Assembly: GCF_014196515.1 (NCBI RefSeq)
Contig: NZ_JACIDV010000008.1
Span: forward strand, 140,485 to 204,484
Source: Rhizobium skierniewicense
Lineage (GTDB): Bacteria > Pseudomonadota > Alphaproteobacteria > Rhizobiales > Rhizobiaceae
Reading direction: 5' to 3'
Length of the DNA: 64,000 nt
The notes under the pieces are model-generated. The model saw only the letters and a program-made list of their open reading frames with translations, was not told the origin of the DNA and made no database searches. Of the stretch, positions 1 through 9,708 are shown in pieces (the stretch's first letter is position 1; each line of letters starts with the position of its first letter). The position numbers and the translations under genes are program-made.

Positions 1-1764
1 GCGGCGTCTGATATCCAGTTCTTCACTGTAGCGACGCAGCGTGTGGCTTTCGGTCAGCAGACCGATGGGTCTGTTTTCGATCCTGTCATTGACCACAGCA
101 AGCGCTTCGCTTTCCGTTGTGTCGAACAAGGCTGCGGCCTGGCGGGCGTTCATGGTCGGGAGCAGCACGTCTGTTTTGTAGCGCAGATAGCTCTCAAGGC
201 TGATTTTTTCAGCGTCGCGTTCCATTGGGTCGGCGTAGATTTCAGCGACCAGAACGATGCCAGCGTAGCGGCCGTCTTCGTGGATCATGATGACGCGTTG
301 CGTGGAACCGAGCGAGAATGTTTCCTTGAACGCTGGCAGGCCCATACTGACTTTTGCCGTGCGGACGTCGGCACGCATGATCTTCCCAACCGTCAGGTCG
401 CGTATCCAGCCGATGTCGTGGGCGCTGCGAATACTTTCACCACGAAGGTGGAAGCGCCATGTTGCGAACGAGTAGCCGAACGTCGTGCGCACCACCAGCG
501 ACGTCGTGATCACGGCCGCCAGCACCAGCACCGTGATCTGGAAATCGCCGGTGAGTTCAAGAGCGAGAAACGTCATCGTCAATGGTCCACCGATGATAGC
601 GGCCGCAAAAGCGCTCATACCGATGACGGCATAGACGATGGGTTGAGTGTCACCGTAACCGATATAGGGCGCGCAAATGGCGAAGATCTTGCCAATCAGC
701 GACCCCATGAACAGTGAGGCGAAAAACAAACCACCGCGAAAGCTCGACCCTATGGAGATCGCGCTGGCGGCGGCTTTCAAAAGAAAAATCCCGATCAACC
801 CGGCCAGTGTCATATTGGCATCGAGGTTGAGATGCAGCGCGCCGTGACCGCTGGACAGAACCTGTGGCGAGATCAGTGCCAGGGCGCCAACTGCTACGCC
901 ACCGATAGCCGGTCGCAGCCACAATGGAATTTTGCTTTTCCGCGCGGTTTCCTCAATGAAGGATACGGTCTGCATGAGCACGATGCCAATGCCAGCGCAG
1001 ACCGCTCCCAGAAAGATCGCTGGTAGGTAGTCGGGTGGCGTGACTTCACTGGAGCCAAAGATATCGATGCTGAGGCCGTTTTGCGATAGCAGCCCGGCGA
1101 CCACGGTCGCAACCAGCGCAGAAACGATCAAGGGTGCAAGGGTAACGATCGTATAGCTGCCGATGATGAGCTCGATGGCGTAGAACGCCCCGGTCAAAGG
1201 CGCATTGAAGGCCGCCGCTATGGCACCTGCTGCGCCACAGCCGACGAGGATACGCATGTCCCCTCGCCGCATTTTCAGATTGATACCCAGTTTGGACGCA
1301 ATGCCACTTGCAACCTGCGTGTAGCCAGCTTCCAATCCCACGGATGCGCCAAATCCATTGGAGATGATATTCTGCACGCAGACAATGATGCTGTCCGTGA
1401 GCGACAGGCGTCCACCGTGCAAGGCATTGGCTTCGATCGGGTCGATCATCGGCTTTTTGCGGGTTCTGGAAATCACGAAGATGAAAGCGCCGAGCAGAAT
1501 TCCACCCATCAGCGGCCCGGCCAGCACAATCCAGCTGGAGAGATCACTGCTGCTGAGCCTCTCCACGCCGAAGATGACCACATGAAGCTGCGTGGCGACG
1601 GCGCCGATCAACACAACGAAAAGACCCGCAGCAGCGCCAACGAAGATGGCAAGCACGACGAGAGCAAGCTCGCCGCGACGGAAGACAGCGCGTAGCCGCG
1701 TGGAACGCAGATTATCAAAAAAGCTTGCGAGGCTGGGGGCGCTGAACGGCTTGGTCGGCATCAT
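1..1764 (-). CDS. ClC-family chloride channel/antiporter with CBS domain (C-terminus beyond window)
   Basis: Membrane protein that moves chloride, often in exchange for protons. The reverse strand is open from an ATG at 1764 to the window edge, so the C-terminus is missing. Several hydrophobic helices are visible. The conserved segment GFGASVGLEAGYTQ keeps the gating glutamate in the place of the usual GxEGP motif, and AAFNAPLTGAFYAIEL is the typical ClC helix that follows. The part nearest the window edge (roughly 1-300) reads like a CBS regulatory domain, for example MIHEDGRYAGIVLVAEIY. A weak AAGAGA precedes the start; ATG 1761 is an alternative. It lies 34 bp downstream of the PhnP-like gene on the same strand. 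The ClC family call is secure, but transporter versus channel cannot be decided. Confidence 0.88.
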   Translation of the reverse strand, partial: MMPTKPFSAPSLASFFDNLRSTRLRAVFRRGELALVVLAIFVGAAAGLFVVLIGAVATQLHVVIFGVERLSSSDLSSWIVLAGPLMGGILLGAFIFVISRTRKKPMIDPIEANALHGGRLSLTDSIIVCVQNIISNGFGASVGLEAGYTQVASGIASKLGINLKMRRGDMRILVGCGAAGAIAAAFNAPLTGAFYAIELIIGSYTIVTLAPLIVSALVATVVAGLLSQNGLSIDIFGSSEVTPPDYLPAIFLGAVCAGIGIVLMQTVSFIEETARKSKIPLWLRPAIGGVAVGALALISPQVLSSGHGALHLNLDANMTLAGLIGIFLLKAAASAISIGSSFRGGLFFASLFMGSLIGKIFAICAPYIGYGDTQPIVYAVIGMSAFAAAIIGGPLTMTFLALELTGDFQITVLVLAAVITTSLVVRTTFGYSFATWRFHLRGESIRSAHDIGWIRDLTVGKIMRADVRTAKVSMGLPAFKETFSLGSTQRVIMIHEDGRYAGIVLVAEIYADPMERDAEKISLESYLRYKTDVLLPTMNARQAAALFDTTESEALAVVNDRIENRPIGLLTESHTLRRYSEELDIRRR

Positions 1765-1798
1765 ATTCTCTTGGCGTGTTCATGGCGCTCGCGCGCCT

Positions 1799-2626
1799 CT
1801 AACCCCGAACGTCGAACTCGATTTCAAATTGCATCTGATCATAGCCCGGCTCGACGTGATCCGGCGTCTCATGCAAGACTATGTCATAATCAAGCGGTGT
1901 GTGCATATGCGTCAGCACTGCCCGTTTTGGGTCTAGCTTTTCGATCCAGCCCAAAGACTGTTCCAGGGACAGGTGGCTGGGATGATACTTGTATTGCAAC
2001 GTATCGATAATCAATACGTCGAGATTGCCAAGCGTAGCCACTGCTTCAGGCGGAAAATCGCTGACGTCGGTGCAGTAACCGATGTCGCCGATGCGAAAGC
2101 CAAGCGAGTGGGTATCGCCATGCGTTTGCATGTGAGGCTTGAAATGAATTGCCCCACCTGCTCCGCTGACCGAGAATTCCACACCCATATCGGTAATAAG
2201 GTAAGGTTCGACAATAGGCGGATAATTGCTGCCTGGCGGCGTCTCAAGGCAATAGGGAAAGCCGTCACGAATGCGCTGCATGGTGACAGTGTCCGCATAG
2301 ATGGGAATGCGCTTGCGGCTGGAGATGAAATAGCCACGCAGATCGTCAATGCCGTGGAGATGATCGGCATGCGCATGCGTATAGAGGACGGCGTCGATAT
2401 GCTCTACCTTTGCGGCAATCAGTTGTGCGCGCAAGTCCGGCCCGGTATCGATGACAACGGTCGTCACGCCCCCGTCCGGCGAGAATTGCTGCACCAGGAA
2501 GGCGGCGCGGGTGCGCTGATTTTTCGGGTTGTCAGGATCACAGGCACCCCAGTCGCCGTTGATGCGCGGCACACCGGGCGATGAGCCACAACCGAGTATC
2601 GTGAAGCGACGCCGAAAGCCTGTCAC
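1799..2626 (-). CDS. MBL-fold metallo-hydrolase, PhnP-like
   Basis: A 275-residue metallo-beta-lactamase-fold hydrolase of the PhnP/phosphodiesterase type. The metal-binding motif THAHADH is at residues 83-89. Further ligands are probably in MQTHGDTHSLGF, the aspartate of CTDVSDFP and the terminal LTHMHTPLDY. The N-terminal LGCGSSPGVPR is characteristic of this branch. It starts 3 bp after the tatD stop, so it is the last gene of the metG-tatD unit. In rhizobia this gene regularly follows tatD. The substrate cannot be deduced; a cyclic phosphodiester is a family-based guess. Confidence 0.88.
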   Translation of the reverse strand: MTGFRRRFTILGCGSSPGVPRINGDWGACDPDNPKNQRTRAAFLVQQFSPDGGVTTVVIDTGPDLRAQLIAAKVEHIDAVLYTHAHADHLHGIDDLRGYFISSRKRIPIYADTVTMQRIRDGFPYCLETPPGSNYPPIVEPYLITDMGVEFSVSGAGGAIHFKPHMQTHGDTHSLGFRIGDIGYCTDVSDFPPEAVATLGNLDVLIIDTLQYKYHPSHLSLEQSLGWIEKLDPKRAVLTHMHTPLDYDIVLHETPDHVEPGYDQMQFEIEFDVRG

Positions 2627-2629
2627 TGC

Positions 2630-3421
2630 CTACACCTTCGTCATTTTCGAAAAACAGCGAAATGCGTTTTCGGTGGTGATACGTGCCATCTCTTCTGAGC
2701 TGACGCCATGAACCTCTGCCAGCACTTCGGCAGTGTTGACGACGTAAGACGGCTCGTTGCGCTTTCCGCGCCAGCGCTTCGGTGCCAGATAAGGTGCGTC
2801 CGTTTCCACCAGAAGCCGATCCAGCGGAACGGTTGCTGCGATATCGCGGATATCCTGTGACTTTGGAAAGGTCAGAATACCGGAAAACGAAACGTAGCCG
2901 CCAAGCTCCACTCCAGCTTTCGCAAGGTCCGGTCCTGCGGAAAAGCAATGGAGAATGAAGGGGAACGGCCCCTTCCCGCTTTCCTCGCGCAGGATTGAAA
3001 TCATGTCGTCGTCGGCGCTGCGGCTATGAATGACGAGCGGCAGTTTCGTCATGCGGGCCGCCTCGATGTGGCGTCTCAGGCCGGTTTTCTGATCTTCCGG
3101 TTTCTGCGTGTCGTAGAAATAATCCAGCCCCGCCTCGCCGATAGCAACGATCTTGTCGTGACTGTTCGCCAGATGAACCAGATCATCAGCGCTGATATCG
3201 AGTTCTTCATCCGCGTTGTTGGGATGCGTACCCACAGAGCAAAAGACCGACGGATATTTTTCCGCGATCTTCAACAGCGCCGGCAGGCGTGCGACCCGCG
3301 TGGAGATCGTCACCATCTGCGAAACACCAGAGGCGTGAGCGCGCGCAATGATCTCGTCGCGCTCTGCATCGAAGTCGGCGAAATCCAGGTGGCAGTGTGT
3401 ATCGATCAGCATTGGCATCAA
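2630..3421 (-). CDS. TatD family metal-dependent hydrolase (deoxyribonuclease-like)
   Basis: TIM-barrel amidohydrolase-superfamily protein of 263 residues, the normal TatD length. Metal ligands visible are H9 and H11 (DTHCH), E96 (IGEAGLDYF), H132 ([10 protein letters not shown]), H158 (ILHCFSAG) and the late aspartate in [10 protein letters not shown]. Members are 3'-5' exonucleases linked to DNA repair or to quality control. The start ATG overlaps the metG stop by 4 bp (ATGA), implying translational coupling; the methionine at residue 4 is a possible alternative start. Confidence 0.9.
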   Translation of the reverse strand: MMPMLIDTHCHLDFADFDAERDEIIARAHASGVSQMVTISTRVARLPALLKIAEKYPSVFCSVGTHPNNADEELDISADDLVHLANSHDKIVAIGEAGLDYFYDTQKPEDQKTGLRRHIEAARMTKLPLVIHSRSADDDMISILREESGKGPFPFILHCFSAGPDLAKAGVELGGYVSFSGILTFPKSQDIRDIAATVPLDRLLVETDAPYLAPKRWRGKRNEPSYVVNTAEVLAEVHGVSSEEMARITTENAFRCFSKMTKV

Positions 3422-4977
3422 GTCTCTGGCGCCACGTAGCGCGGGAAGACGGGCTTTGGCGCGTCGAGTGGCGTCCCGGGAGCGAGACGACCATTCTTCC
3501 CCAGAGCCGCGAAGTCGCGCTTGTCCGCAGGAGCGGCAATGGTATCCAACAGCTTTGCGGCCGAGTCCGGCACGAATGGCTGCAACAGAATTGCGATCTG
3601 GCGAACCACTTCTGCAGTCACATACAGCACGGTTCCCATGCGCTCAGGATCTGTCTTCTTCAGCGCCCAAGGCTCCTGCCCGGCAAAATATCTGTCTGTT
3701 GCGGAAACCACGGCAATGATCGCGGCCAACGCCTTATGGATCATCTGCTTGCCCACTTCGTCACGGCAGACTGCTTGCAGCGCATCTGCGGCTGCAAGCA
3801 GCTCCTTGTCGTCATCACTCAGCGCGCCTGGAGTCGGTATCTGCCCATCGCAGTTCTTGACAATCATGGACAGCGAACGGCTGGCGAGGTTGCCGATTCC
3901 GTTGGCAAGATCCGCGTTGACGCGTGTCGCGATCAATGCGTCGTTGCAATTGCCATCCTGACCGAAGGATATTTCGCGGCACAGAAAATATCGGACATAA
4001 TCAACGCCAAATTTTTCGAGTATTTCGAACGGATCAATAACGTTGCCGAGAGACTTCGACATCTTCTCGCCGTTGTTCAAGACAAATCCATGCGCGAAAA
4101 CCCGCTTGGGCAGCGGCAATCCGGCGCTCATCAGAAAAGCTGGCCAGTAGACCGCGTGGAAACGGATGATATCCTTGCCGATGATGTGAACGTCTGCTGG
4201 CCAGTATTTCGCACGAGGACCGTCTTTGTCTTCGATGTAGCCGGTTGCAGTCATGTAGCTGGTCAGCGCATCGACCCACACATACATCACGTGCTTCGGA
4301 TCATCGGGAACCTTGACGCCCCACTCGAATGTCGTACGTGAGATCGAGAGATCTTTGAGACCTGATTTGACGAAGGAGATGACTTCGTTCCGGCGCTCCG
4401 CTGGGCCAATAAAGTCAGGATTGTCTTCGTAGAGCTTCAGCAGCTTGTCCTGATATTCGGACAGCTTGAAGAAATAGCTTTCTTCCTCGACCCATTCCAC
4501 GGGTGAGCCCTGCGGACCATAGCGAACGCCATCGGCACGAACTTCCGTCTCATCTTCGGCATAATAAGCCTCGTCACGAACAGAATACCAGCCGGCATAG
4601 CTGTCCTTGTAAATATCGCCAGCATCCGCCATCCGCTTCCAGATATTGCGTGATGCCTCATGATGACGCTCTTCTGTGGTGCGGATGAAATCGTCGTTGG
4701 AGGCGTTCAGCAATTTACCCATGGCGCGGAACTGGTCGGAGTTGCGCTGCGCCAATTCCTCCGGCGTAATGCCTTCCGCCTTCGCGGTCTGCTGCATCTT
4801 CTGGCCGTGTTCGTCCGTACCTGTCAGAAAGAAAACGTCCTTTCCATCCAGGCGCTGAAAGCGCGCCATGGCATCCGTTGCGATCAACTCATAGGCATGG
4901 CCGATATGCGGCTTGCCGTTCGGATAGGAAATCGCTGTGGTGATGTAGAAAGGTGTCTTGTCTGTCATGACGCTCAA
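3418..4977 (-). CDS. metG: Methionyl-tRNA synthetase
   Basis: Class I aminoacyl-tRNA synthetase that charges tRNA-Met, 519 residues. The HIGH signature is HIGH at residues 24-27 ([10 protein letters not shown]). The KMSKS loop begins at residue 305 ([14 protein letters not shown]). [10 protein letters not shown] and [10 protein letters not shown] are further family blocks. The connective-peptide region has no CxxC pairs, so this is the zinc-less short type also seen in other rhizobia. It lies 86 bp downstream of holB and probably shares its transcript. Confidence 0.97.
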   Translation of the reverse strand: MSVMTDKTPFYITTAISYPNGKPHIGHAYELIATDAMARFQRLDGKDVFFLTGTDEHGQKMQQTAKAEGITPEELAQRNSDQFRAMGKLLNASNDDFIRTTEERHHEASRNIWKRMADAGDIYKDSYAGWYSVRDEAYYAEDETEVRADGVRYGPQGSPVEWVEEESYFFKLSEYQDKLLKLYEDNPDFIGPAERRNEVISFVKSGLKDLSISRTTFEWGVKVPDDPKHVMYVWVDALTSYMTATGYIEDKDGPRAKYWPADVHIIGKDIIRFHAVYWPAFLMSAGLPLPKRVFAHGFVLNNGEKMSKSLGNVIDPFEILEKFGVDYVRYFLCREISFGQDGNCNDALIATRVNADLANGIGNLASRSLSMIVKNCDGQIPTPGALSDDDKELLAAADALQAVCRDEVGKQMIHKALAAIIAVVSATDRYFAGQEPWALKKTDPERMGTVLYVTAEVVRQIAILLQPFVPDSAAKLLDTIAAPADKRDFAALGKNGRLAPGTPLDAPKPVFPRYVAPET

Positions 4978-5063
4978 TCGGTTTTATGGTCTGTTTTGAG
5001 ATAAACCGCTCTTAGCCTATTGTTCGCACAAGCGAAAGCAAAAGCCGTACAAAAAGGATGGGT

Positions 5064-6089
5064 TCAAACCGCGCGCATGTCTTCCAGAATGGAAAGGACC
5101 ATCTGCTTCTTGTCCAGATTATACGCCTGGGCAATGGTGATTCGTTCTGAAAGCGACGACGAAAGACGTGCGTGACGTTCCGCAGCATTAAGATCGCCTG
5201 CAATAGCGGCCGCCCTCGCCCGCTCCATCAAGGTCTCGGTGGCGTGTTCCATGAAGAAGCCGAGGACGATATCACCGTCTTTCTGCGCCAGAACGTCGGC
5301 CAACTTGTGCATCTGCCTGCGCGCAGACGGCCCCGCTGCCGCCATGACTTCACCGAAGACGTCGACGATATCCGAGCCGCCGTAATTGAGAAGTTTCAGC
5401 GCTTGGGAAACGCTGCCCTTGGACGCATCCAGCAGAGAATCGCGTTTGTCGGCCGACATGGTCAGGCCCAGGTTTTGCAGCGCCCTCTCCATGTCATTGT
5501 TCTGCAAAGGTAGCAGACGCAGCGGCATGCAACGTGACCGGATGGTGGGCAAAAGCTTGCCTGGCGCGTGGGAAAGCACCAGAAACATCGCACGTTTCGG
5601 TGGCTCTTCGAGTATTTTCAAAATGGCATTGGCAGCGTTTCGATTGAGGTCGTCAGCGGGATCGATGATAACGATGCGCCAGTTTCCCGTGCCTGAGGTC
5701 TGGGAGAAGAAATGCCCTGCCCTGCGAACCTCATCCACGGTAATTGCGGATTTCACCTTGCCGGTCTTTTCATCGACCGGACGCGTGAGATGTAGCAGAT
5801 TGTGCGATGCGCCGGAGGATATCTGACGGCTGACCATGGAAGCCGTGTCAGGATCGGCAATGGTTTCCGGGGCAGCCAACGGGTCCGGATGAGAGAGGAC
5901 GTGGTTGGCGAAACGGAAAGCGAGCGTTGCCTTGCCGATCCCCTCGGGTCCTTCGATCAGAATGGCATGGTGGCCTTTGCCGGAACGATAGGACTGTGCC
6001 AGAAATTGTTCCGCCTCCTGATGGCCGAACAGTTTCGTGTTTTCCTGCGGCGCAATAGCCCCGTCCAGAACGCCCTGACCCTCACTCAT
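5064..6089 (-). CDS. holB: DNA polymerase III delta' subunit
   Basis: Clamp-loader subunit of 341 residues with an AAA+ fold. The P-loop reads GPEGIGKA (residues 48-55). The usual Thr/Ser after the lysine is Ala, as expected for the non-ATP-hydrolysing delta' subunit. [20 protein letters not shown] and [14 protein letters not shown] are the Walker B and SRC-type blocks. The start overlaps the tmk stop by 4 bp (ATGA), the standard tmk-holB pair of alphaproteobacteria. Confidence 0.94.
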   Translation of the reverse strand: MSEGQGVLDGAIAPQENTKLFGHQEAEQFLAQSYRSGKGHHAILIEGPEGIGKATLAFRFANHVLSHPDPLAAPETIADPDTASMVSRQISSGASHNLLHLTRPVDEKTGKVKSAITVDEVRRAGHFFSQTSGTGNWRIVIIDPADDLNRNAANAILKILEEPPKRAMFLVLSHAPGKLLPTIRSRCMPLRLLPLQNNDMERALQNLGLTMSADKRDSLLDASKGSVSQALKLLNYGGSDIVDVFGEVMAAAGPSARRQMHKLADVLAQKDGDIVLGFFMEHATETLMERARAAAIAGDLNAAERHARLSSSLSERITIAQAYNLDKKQMVLSILEDMRAV

Positions 6090-6757
6090 TGCGTGACGTC
6101 CGTGCGAGCTTTGATCTTTTCAAGAAGCGGCTCGACCAGCGAAAGCACATCCGCCGTCACCTTGTCCTGCGGCTGATCGGCATTGACCGTGCGACAGCGA
6201 CGTGGCTCGTTGAGCGCTATGTCGAGATAGGCTTCGCGGCGCTTCTCGTGCGTTTCAAGCTCTTCCTTTTCGAAGCGGTCCGGTGTCGCGCCATCGTCTG
6301 CACGCTTGCGCGCACGGGCCAGGCCAGCGGCGGCAGGAATGTCGAAGATCAATGTCAAATCCGGCATTGTTCCGTCGATGGCAATCCGTTGCAGCGTCTC
6401 GATAAATTCAGGTTCAAGGTTCCCGGTGGTTCCCTGGTAGACACGCGAGGAATCCAGAAATCGGTCGCACAACACGACGGCTCCTTTCCCCAAAGCTGGA
6501 CGAATGACCTCTTCGACATGGTCATTGCGGGCTGCAGCAAACAGCATAGCCTCCATACGCACGCCGAAAGGCTCGGCAGCACCTGATAGCAGCACATGCC
6601 GCACTGCTTCGGCACCAGGCGAGCCTCCGGGCTCACGCGTGACGATGACCTCAAACCCGCGCTCACGCAAGGTTTCAGCCAGAATTTTAATCTGCGTGGA
6701 TTTTCCAGCACCCTCGCCGCCTTCGAAACTGATGAACAATCCGGTGTTTTCGGGCAA
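6086..6757 (-). CDS. tmk: Thymidylate kinase
   Basis: Phosphorylates dTMP to dTDP for DNA synthesis; 223 residues. The P-loop [12 protein letters not shown] is at residues 11-22, the DRX motif appears in [13 protein letters not shown] near residue 97, and an arginine-rich LID ([16 protein letters not shown]) follows. All key elements are intact. It lies between the carboxypeptidase gene upstream and holB, which it overlaps. Confidence 0.96.
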   Translation of the reverse strand: MPENTGLFISFEGGEGAGKSTQIKILAETLRERGFEVIVTREPGGSPGAEAVRHVLLSGAAEPFGVRMEAMLFAAARNDHVEEVIRPALGKGAVVLCDRFLDSSRVYQGTTGNLEPEFIETLQRIAIDGTMPDLTLIFDIPAAAGLARARKRADDGATPDRFEKEELETHEKRREAYLDIALNEPRRCRTVNADQPQDKVTADVLSLVEPLLEKIKARTDVTQ

Positions 6758-6808
6758 TGTCTTTTCCTGATTTCAGCGGTTACGCCGTATCGTCTTTAAC
6801 CCATGCGG

Positions 6809-6826
6809 AACCGTTGCGAAACGGTT
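6809..6826. other. Intergenic hairpin between carboxypeptidase and tmk
   Basis: A perfect 7-bp inverted repeat (AACCGTT / AACGGTT, loop GCGA) sits in the 72-bp gap between the carboxypeptidase stop and the tmk start. No T-run follows on the minus strand, so it may be an attenuator or processing site rather than a full terminator. Confidence 0.3.
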
Positions 6827-6829
6827 AAG

Positions 6830-7996
6830 TCACAGCCAAAAGAGAAGCAGTTCCTTAAGCGCGCCCGCGGCATTCTGGGTCAGCGTCCCTTTTTCAACAG
6901 CAGCCGTGGTATAGAGCGGCACGTCACGGAGCAGTTTTTCTCCGGAAAAAATCTTCAGCGTCGCGGCGTTGTAGCCCGTGTCCAATGGAGCGTTCAAAGG
7001 CCAGTTATAGACGATCCTTCCCGACAGACGATCGGGATTGTTGATGGGAACGAGAACACTCACCTCCTCGCGGACCGTCAGGGAAACGGCACTCGTTGAA
7101 CCACCGTAAACGCCGATATTGCCGACGATCTCGTCCTTTTGGAAAAGATTGCGCTTTTGAAAAGCCGTCAGTCCCCATTCAACGACGCGGCGGGCTTCCT
7201 CTTGCCGTGTTTTATCGTCAGCCAGACCCGCAAGCGTCAGATAGATGCGACGACCATCACGTTCGGCCGACACGACTGCAGAAAATCCCTGCCCTTCTGC
7301 AAAGCCCAGCCCCAACCCGTCGATACCATTTCCGAGGAGAGAATTCTTGTTGCGCTGAAAAATGCGGTTCCACTCAAAATCGGGCTTGGCAAAAAGTCCG
7401 TAACGATCCGCGTAGGTGTCGTGAACATGTTTGGCCAACACCACCATGTCACGCGCTGTTGTCTTGCTGACCTTATCGGGAAGGCCGGTCGAATTGGCAA
7501 AGGAACTGCCTGTCAGGCCGAGCGCAGTGGCGTGATCCGTCATGCGTTTGGCAAAGGCCTCGTCCGATCCGGCCAACCCTTCGGCAACGACAAGGCAGCC
7601 GTCATTCGCGTTTTGGACGATGATGCCTGTGAGCAGGTCGTTGATGCTGACGGTGGATTTGAGCGCTGCAAACATGGTGGAGGTGCGAGAAGGCGCACCA
7701 CCCGTCCGCCAGGCATATTCCGAGACGGGGTAGCCCGTATCGGCACTGACCTTGTTCTTGCTCAGAGCATCCATGACCACTTCAACCGTCATAAGCTTGG
7801 CGAGTGACGCCGGCGCAAATGGTGTGTTTTCATTGATGGCTAGCAAAACCGTGCCGGTTTCGGCATCGATCATATAGGCCTGCTGCGCTTTCACAGCCAG
7901 CCCGCCGGACTGTGCATGGAGCGTGCAGACGCTTGCCCCCAGCAGGGACGCTGACATCAGAAAAGCTTTCAAATATCGGTTAAATGTGCGCTTCAA
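6830..7996 (-). CDS. D-alanyl-D-alanine carboxypeptidase-like protein (PBP5 family) with degenerate motifs
   Basis: Periplasmic penicillin-binding-protein homologue of 388 residues with an N-terminal signal (cleavage probably near VCTLHAQS). The catalytic SxxK tetrad is present (S64-L-A-K67 in APASLAKLMT), as is the family fold ending in a PBP5-type C-terminal domain. Two other motifs are altered. The SxN position reads N129-A-N131 (VQNANDGC), and the KTG box, normally DGLKTGHT, reads DGLGLGF (residues 226-232). Substrate binding should therefore be impaired or changed. It is the first gene before tmk-holB. It could be a regulatory or scaffold homologue rather than an active carboxypeptidase. 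Confidence 0.85.
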   Translation of the reverse strand: MKRTFNRYLKAFLMSASLLGASVCTLHAQSGGLAVKAQQAYMIDAETGTVLLAINENTPFAPASLAKLMTVEVVMDALSKNKVSADTGYPVSEYAWRTGGAPSRTSTMFAALKSTVSINDLLTGIIVQNANDGCLVVAEGLAGSDEAFAKRMTDHATALGLTGSSFANSTGLPDKVSKTTARDMVVLAKHVHDTYADRYGLFAKPDFEWNRIFQRNKNSLLGNGIDGLGLGFAEGQGFSAVVSAERDGRRIYLTLAGLADDKTRQEEARRVVEWGLTAFQKRNLFQKDEIVGNIGVYGGSTSAVSLTVREEVSVLVPINNPDRLSGRIVYNWPLNAPLDTGYNAATLKIFSGEKLLRDVPLYTTAAVEKGTLTQNAAGALKELLLFWL

Positions 7997-8121
7997 AACA
8001 CGAGCCCGCCATCACTTGTATCAGAATGCCTGCATAACGTCATAACACACCAGCATCCGCTTGTGGCCGATACCGGAGGAATCATACGCAGGGCGTGAGA
8101 TTATGCGCGAGACAAGACCAA

Positions 8122-8148
8122 AGGGTAAAGATCAGCGATCATTACCCT
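8122..8148 (-). terminator. Possible rlpA terminator
   Basis: Hairpin of AGGGTAA / TTACCCT (8122-8128 and 8142-8148) with an inner GATC/GATC pairing. It overlaps the rlpA stop codon and is followed on the minus strand only by TTTGG. Weak T-tract, so the call is tentative. Confidence 0.4.
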
Positions 8149-9202
8149 GTCTGTTTTTCACAAAAGCAATGATGGATTGCTCGTTCAGGCCGCCTTTGTT
8201 GACAAGAACCTTATCGAAGGCACTTGCCGCCTTGGAGACCGATGCGGTTTCTTCCGAATAGGCTGAAGCGAACCGGCCTGATGGTGTCGGCGCGCGCAAG
8301 AAGTTGCCTTCAGGTCGCTCGTTCAGGATAGGACCATATTCGGGCAATACGACGAATTGCTCACCGCCCTGCCCCACCACGGGTGCAGGGCCATCGACCA
8401 GCGGCATGGCCTGAAGCGCCTGGCTCTTCTTCGAGCCGACCAGCGCCATCTGTGCGGAACCGCCATATGCAGGGCTGTTTGGGATAGGAAGGTTCGACGA
8501 TGACGCGGACGCCACCATCACGCCACTTGCGATCTGTCCTTCAGGATTGATGCCGGGGCCGCGAGCGCCCTTCGGAACGTAAGACGCCATCAAATAAGGC
8601 ATATCATGACCATCCAACGGCGCGCGGCCCACATACTGGACGCGGACACTGGCTGTACCGGTCGCCTTCATATCCAGGAGATCTGCCGTCTTGCTCGAAA
8701 CGTCGATCAGACGCCCCTCATGGAACGGGCCGCGGTCGTTGACGCGAACGACAACCGAAGAGCCATTCTTCAGATTCGTAACGCGGGCATAGCTGGGCAG
8801 AGGAAATGTCGGATGGGCAGCGGAGAGGTGTTCTTTATCATAGGCTTCGCCGTTGGCCGTCAGACGACCGTGAAATGCGGAGCCGTACCAGGATGCGAGA
8901 CCTGACTTGTCGTAGTTCTGCTCTTCCTTGGGAAAATAGCGACGACCCTTGACCGTGTAGGCATTACCCACCAGGAACCGCCCGCCGCCCTTGGGAATAT
9001 TCGCGCCATCCGCAACGCGCGGACTTGCTTTCACGCCATACTCGGACTCGGAGAAGTATTCCTTGCTGCGTTTCTGCTTCGGCTTGGTTTCCGACGTCGT
9101 GGAACAGGATGCCGTTGCCGCGCACAGAACGGCAATGCCGAGCCACTTAGCGCTCACACCGACTTTCATTACAGCAGATTTCAAATCCATGCCCCGTATC
9201 AC
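8132..9202 (-). CDS. rlpA: RlpA-like septal lytic transglycosylase family protein
   Basis: Envelope protein of 356 residues with an RlpA double-psi beta-barrel (about residues 102-190). GLASWYGSAFHG, the glutamate of TANGEAYD and the aspartate of RVNDRGPF match the catalytic region of RlpA lytic transglycosylases. The N-terminus is a signal peptide ending in ATASC (C33), an atypical lipobox because position -3 is Thr. No SPOR domain is evident at the C-terminus, unlike E. coli RlpA, so septal targeting is not shown. The start may instead be the methionine at residue 5 (9190). Confidence 0.87.
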   Translation of the reverse strand: MIRGMDLKSAVMKVGVSAKWLGIAVLCAATASCSTTSETKPKQKRSKEYFSESEYGVKASPRVADGANIPKGGGRFLVGNAYTVKGRRYFPKEEQNYDKSGLASWYGSAFHGRLTANGEAYDKEHLSAAHPTFPLPSYARVTNLKNGSSVVVRVNDRGPFHEGRLIDVSSKTADLLDMKATGTASVRVQYVGRAPLDGHDMPYLMASYVPKGARGPGINPEGQIASGVMVASASSSNLPIPNSPAYGGSAQMALVGSKKSQALQAMPLVDGPAPVVGQGGEQFVVLPEYGPILNERPEGNFLRAPTPSGRFASAYSEETASVSKAASAFDKVLVNKGGLNEQSIIAFVKNRQGNDR

Positions 9203-9406
9203 TATGGGCCGCCTCCGCAGCAGCCCTACACACCTCGATCATCACGCCCTCTGACATCGAAGCACCTAACAGGCGCCTAATCTTGCCCGCAACATGGCGA
9301 AATTGCGAACGTTGAATGCGATTTCGATAAAATTGTAACGAACGTGGTTAGCCAAGAGTTAACGCGCCGTCGACATTAGAGGCGCTAAAATGCCTACCTG
9401 AACGGA

Positions 9407-9434
9407 TTGACGGCATGACGCAAACCGATATAAA
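9407..9434 (+). promoter_or_regulatory. Promoter of tRNA-Ser
   Basis: TTGACG (9407-9412), a 16-bp spacer and TATAAA (9429-9434) lie 16 bp before the mature tRNA 5' end. This is a good sigma-70-type match, expected for a tRNA gene. Confidence 0.65.
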
Positions 9435-9450
9435 GCGACACGCATAACGT

Positions 9451-9540
9451 GGATGGGTGTCCGAGTGGTTTAAGGAACCGGTCTTGAAAACCGGCGTGCG
9501 TGAGAGCGTACCGTGGGTTCGAATCCCACCCCATCTGCCA
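9451..9540 (+). tRNA. tRNA-Ser(UGA)
   Basis: 90-nt class II tRNA. The acceptor stem pairs GGATGGG with CCCATCT (first pair G-U), the discriminator is G and the CCA end is encoded. The anticodon stem-loop CCGGTCTTGAAAACCGG contains TGA; a long variable arm (GCGTGCGTGAGAGCGTAC) and the T-loop GGTTCGAATCC follow. The prophage integrase gene begins 168 bp downstream, so this gene is the likely integration target. Confidence 0.96.
9519..9540. other. Probable attL core at the tRNA-Ser 3' end
   Basis: Inferred only from position: P4-type integrases recombine at tRNA 3' ends and this tRNA directly precedes the integrase. No second copy of this segment was seen up to 64000, so the core limits are a guess. 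Confidence 0.45.
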
Positions 9541-9556
9541 CGTATGTTTCGCATAC

Positions 9557-9624
9557 GTTCCTATATGTTCCGTTTTTGTCTTGCGCAGTAACCATTTTTA
9601 GGTTTCTCTGTTCCCATTCGTTCC
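9557..9624. repeat. Two pairs of GTTCC repeats, 10 bp apart within each pair
   Basis: GTTCC occurs at 9557, 9567, 9610 and 9620. The two pairs share the form GTTCC(T/C)AT..GTTCC, and within a pair the copies are one helical turn apart. They lie between the tRNA end and the integrase, where integrase or excisionase sites are expected. A short palindrome CGTATG/CATACG (9541-9556) adjoins them. Confidence 0.5.
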
Positions 9625-9653
9625 TACCGCTTTTCATACAATCCCATGAAAAA

Positions 9654-9695
9654 GCGGGTACGGTTGCGGGTACTTTCAAATTGAAATGCGGGTAC
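9654..9695 (+). repeat. Three GCGGGTAC direct repeats upstream of integrase
   Basis: Identical 8-mers at 9654-9661, 9666-9673 and 9688-9695, spaced 12 and 22 bp (about one and two helical turns), ending 13 bp before the integrase start. They fit arm-type integrase sites or an autoregulatory operator. Confidence 0.6.
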
Positions 9696-9708
9696 AGCGA
9701 GAACAAGC

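Noticed and set aside
43..717. Long plus-strand frame over the ClC gene
   Set aside because: Its product is rich in His, Arg and Cys without family features, while the opposite strand encodes a clear ClC channel with CBS domain.
3397..4341. 314-codon plus-strand frame
   Set aside because: Complete antisense overlap with metG, whose motifs are all intact.
9541..9556. CGTATG/CATACG hairpin after the tRNA as a terminator
   Set aside because: Stem of only 6-7 bp with no T-run following; may be part of the integration region instead.
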